Shown: piece by piece, positions 62,760 to 64,000 of the stretch
Layout: each line of letters begins with the position of its first letter
Position numbering within the stretch: the first letter of the stretch is position 1
Origin: Loxodes magnus
Taxonomy: Eukaryota; Ciliophora; Karyorelictea; Loxodida; Loxodidae
Length of the DNA stretch: 64,000 bases
Assembly (NCBI GenBank): GCA_946699065.1
Contig: CAMPDV010001742.1
Span: forward strand, 48,064-112,063
Reading direction: 5' to 3'
Program-made: the position numbers and the translations under genes
Notes under the pieces: model-generated
Database searches by the model: none
The model's input: the letters and a program-made list of their open reading frames with translations, nothing else
What the model was told of the DNA's origin: nothing

Positions 62760-64000
62760 TTTATAATTAGTATTTGAATATAAAATTGGTTAAGGAAATT
62801 TAGGAAATTAGTATTCTTTTTTATTTAAAAATATAAAATGGATATCTAACTAATGTTTTATTAAAGCAATTAAACTAAATTTTTTGTACTTGAGATATTT
62901 TTATTTTTACAGTTCATTTTATATAATTTTGTTCTAGTAAATTTTGAATTTTGCCTTTAAATAGACCAATAATTTATGAGGAAACTATAGATAATTTTAT
63001 TTATCAAAGCGTAAATAAAATGATGAAAGTCATCCTTGAGAATTTATTTATACTTAATGTCTAGCAATCATATTGAGTAATATTATTGAAAAATTTATAT
63101 TTCTCATTATTATTTTGGTTGCTAGCATATGTTTCTAAAGGATTAATAACTTTGTTATGAGATAAAGATCTAGCAACCATATTAGAGCTATAAAATAGTT
63201 ATTAGGCTTAGTTGACAACTAAATATTAATAAAGACTCCTTAGACTCCTATATCAGCAAATGCACTAATCGATCATTATCTTAAATAGCAACCAATCATC
63301 CAATTCTTCCATTTCAATCCCCATATTAAAAAAAATCAAAATTCCCTTAAACCGCATACTATTATTTCTATCTTAACTAGATAAAACTAAGAGAATTTTA
63401 AATATTACAATGCAGAGAGTTAATTAAAAATAAAGTAACTAAATCATAATTTAATATTAGAAAGTAAATCATAAGACTTTACTGCTATTACAATACTTAA
63501 CTCTACTTTCTTATTAACTTTTCATTCTTTTAGTCATTCAATCATATCTGAGAACATTAAGTAAGTATGATAATGAAAGTACCTTAACTATTAAAGGGTC
63601 ATCAAGAAAAGGCTTTTTTACATTATCTCTTATTTGAAACTTAAATAGACCAATTAACTCAAATAAATAGTAAAAAACTAAATTTTAGGGATAGAAATAA
63701 TAGATTGATGAAAAGATATATTCTTAATTCTTAATTATCTTCTTAAGCAGAGTGAATGCATAGGATAATGCAAGATTAATTCTAAGTTTAAGTATTAAAA
63801 AAGATACACAATTAAAAACACTGGAAATGATAAATATGAATACTATAATGCAGAATTATAAATACTTTATAGACTTTTTTTATTATATAGTAAGATATTT
63901 TTCTGGTAGGGTGTGAGGATGAGGCTGAATAACTAAAAAATCACAAAATTAAATTGATCTCTATTTTTATTATAATAATAATATCATTAATTAATAGAAT
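62760..64000. other. AT-rich region, no gene seen
   Basis: AT-rich to the end of the window. A slightly C-rich + strand stretch lies near 63,240-63,380. No gene, RNA or repeat can be supported. Confidence 0.4.

Overview
The window reads as ciliate nuclear DNA of the Tetrahymena type. It is extremely AT-rich, and recognisable protein domains become open only when TAA and TAG are read as glutamine with TGA as the sole stop. That is why a standard-code reading finds no gene longer than about 90 codons. Most recognisable genes are broken by frameshifts and in-frame TGA codons. Transposon copies are numerous and long stretches hold nothing. Together this suggests germline-limited (micronuclear) DNA rather than macronuclear DNA. 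That is an inference: I did not see a chromosome breakage sequence, and one window cannot show what is retained in the macronucleus.

Layout. 1-9,500: mostly AT-rich sequence with no supported gene. 9,500-15,100: decayed coding-like sequence on the + strand. 15,120-17,640: a broken beta-helix surface-protein gene on the - strand. 17,878-19,929: the one apparently intact gene, a RING finger / coiled-coil / ubiquitin-like protein. Its 3' end breaks into an array of about 30 exons, all of 3 nt except one of 6 nt, separated by introns of 17-37 nt. 20,500-21,990: T-rich 415-475 bp direct repeats. 22,000-27,240: nothing. 27,250-30,830: a lysine-rich remnant and a HEAT/NACHT NTPase pseudogene. 31,289-32,133 and 53,516-54,073: two short retroelement insertions, each with a zinc-knuckle ORF, a (TAA)n tail and a perfect 15-16 bp target-site duplication. 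35,325-52,320: a 17 kb structure with inverted arms of about 4.2 kb. 55,200-56,400: decayed coiled-coil sequence with a 10-bp repeat. 57,600-60,900: a protein kinase pseudogene and two unrecognised remnants. 61,200-61,750: a GC-richer hairpin-rich island between imperfect direct repeats. 62,160-62,723: a membrane-protein reading frame with three in-frame TGAs.

The most interesting feature is the array at 18,911-19,921. Every inferred exon length is a multiple of 3, every intron is phase 1, the introns run GT to AG, and a TGA stop follows directly after the last intron. Eleven introns are identical over 29 nt while the 3-nt exons between them differ. If spliced, the array adds a 33-residue tail right after the ubiquitin-like fold, and any microexon could be skipped without shifting frame. 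A second recurring signal is in-frame TGA at tryptophan-like positions, including two canonical Trp sites of the kinase. Decay of TGG to TGA in an AT-biased genome is the simplest explanation.
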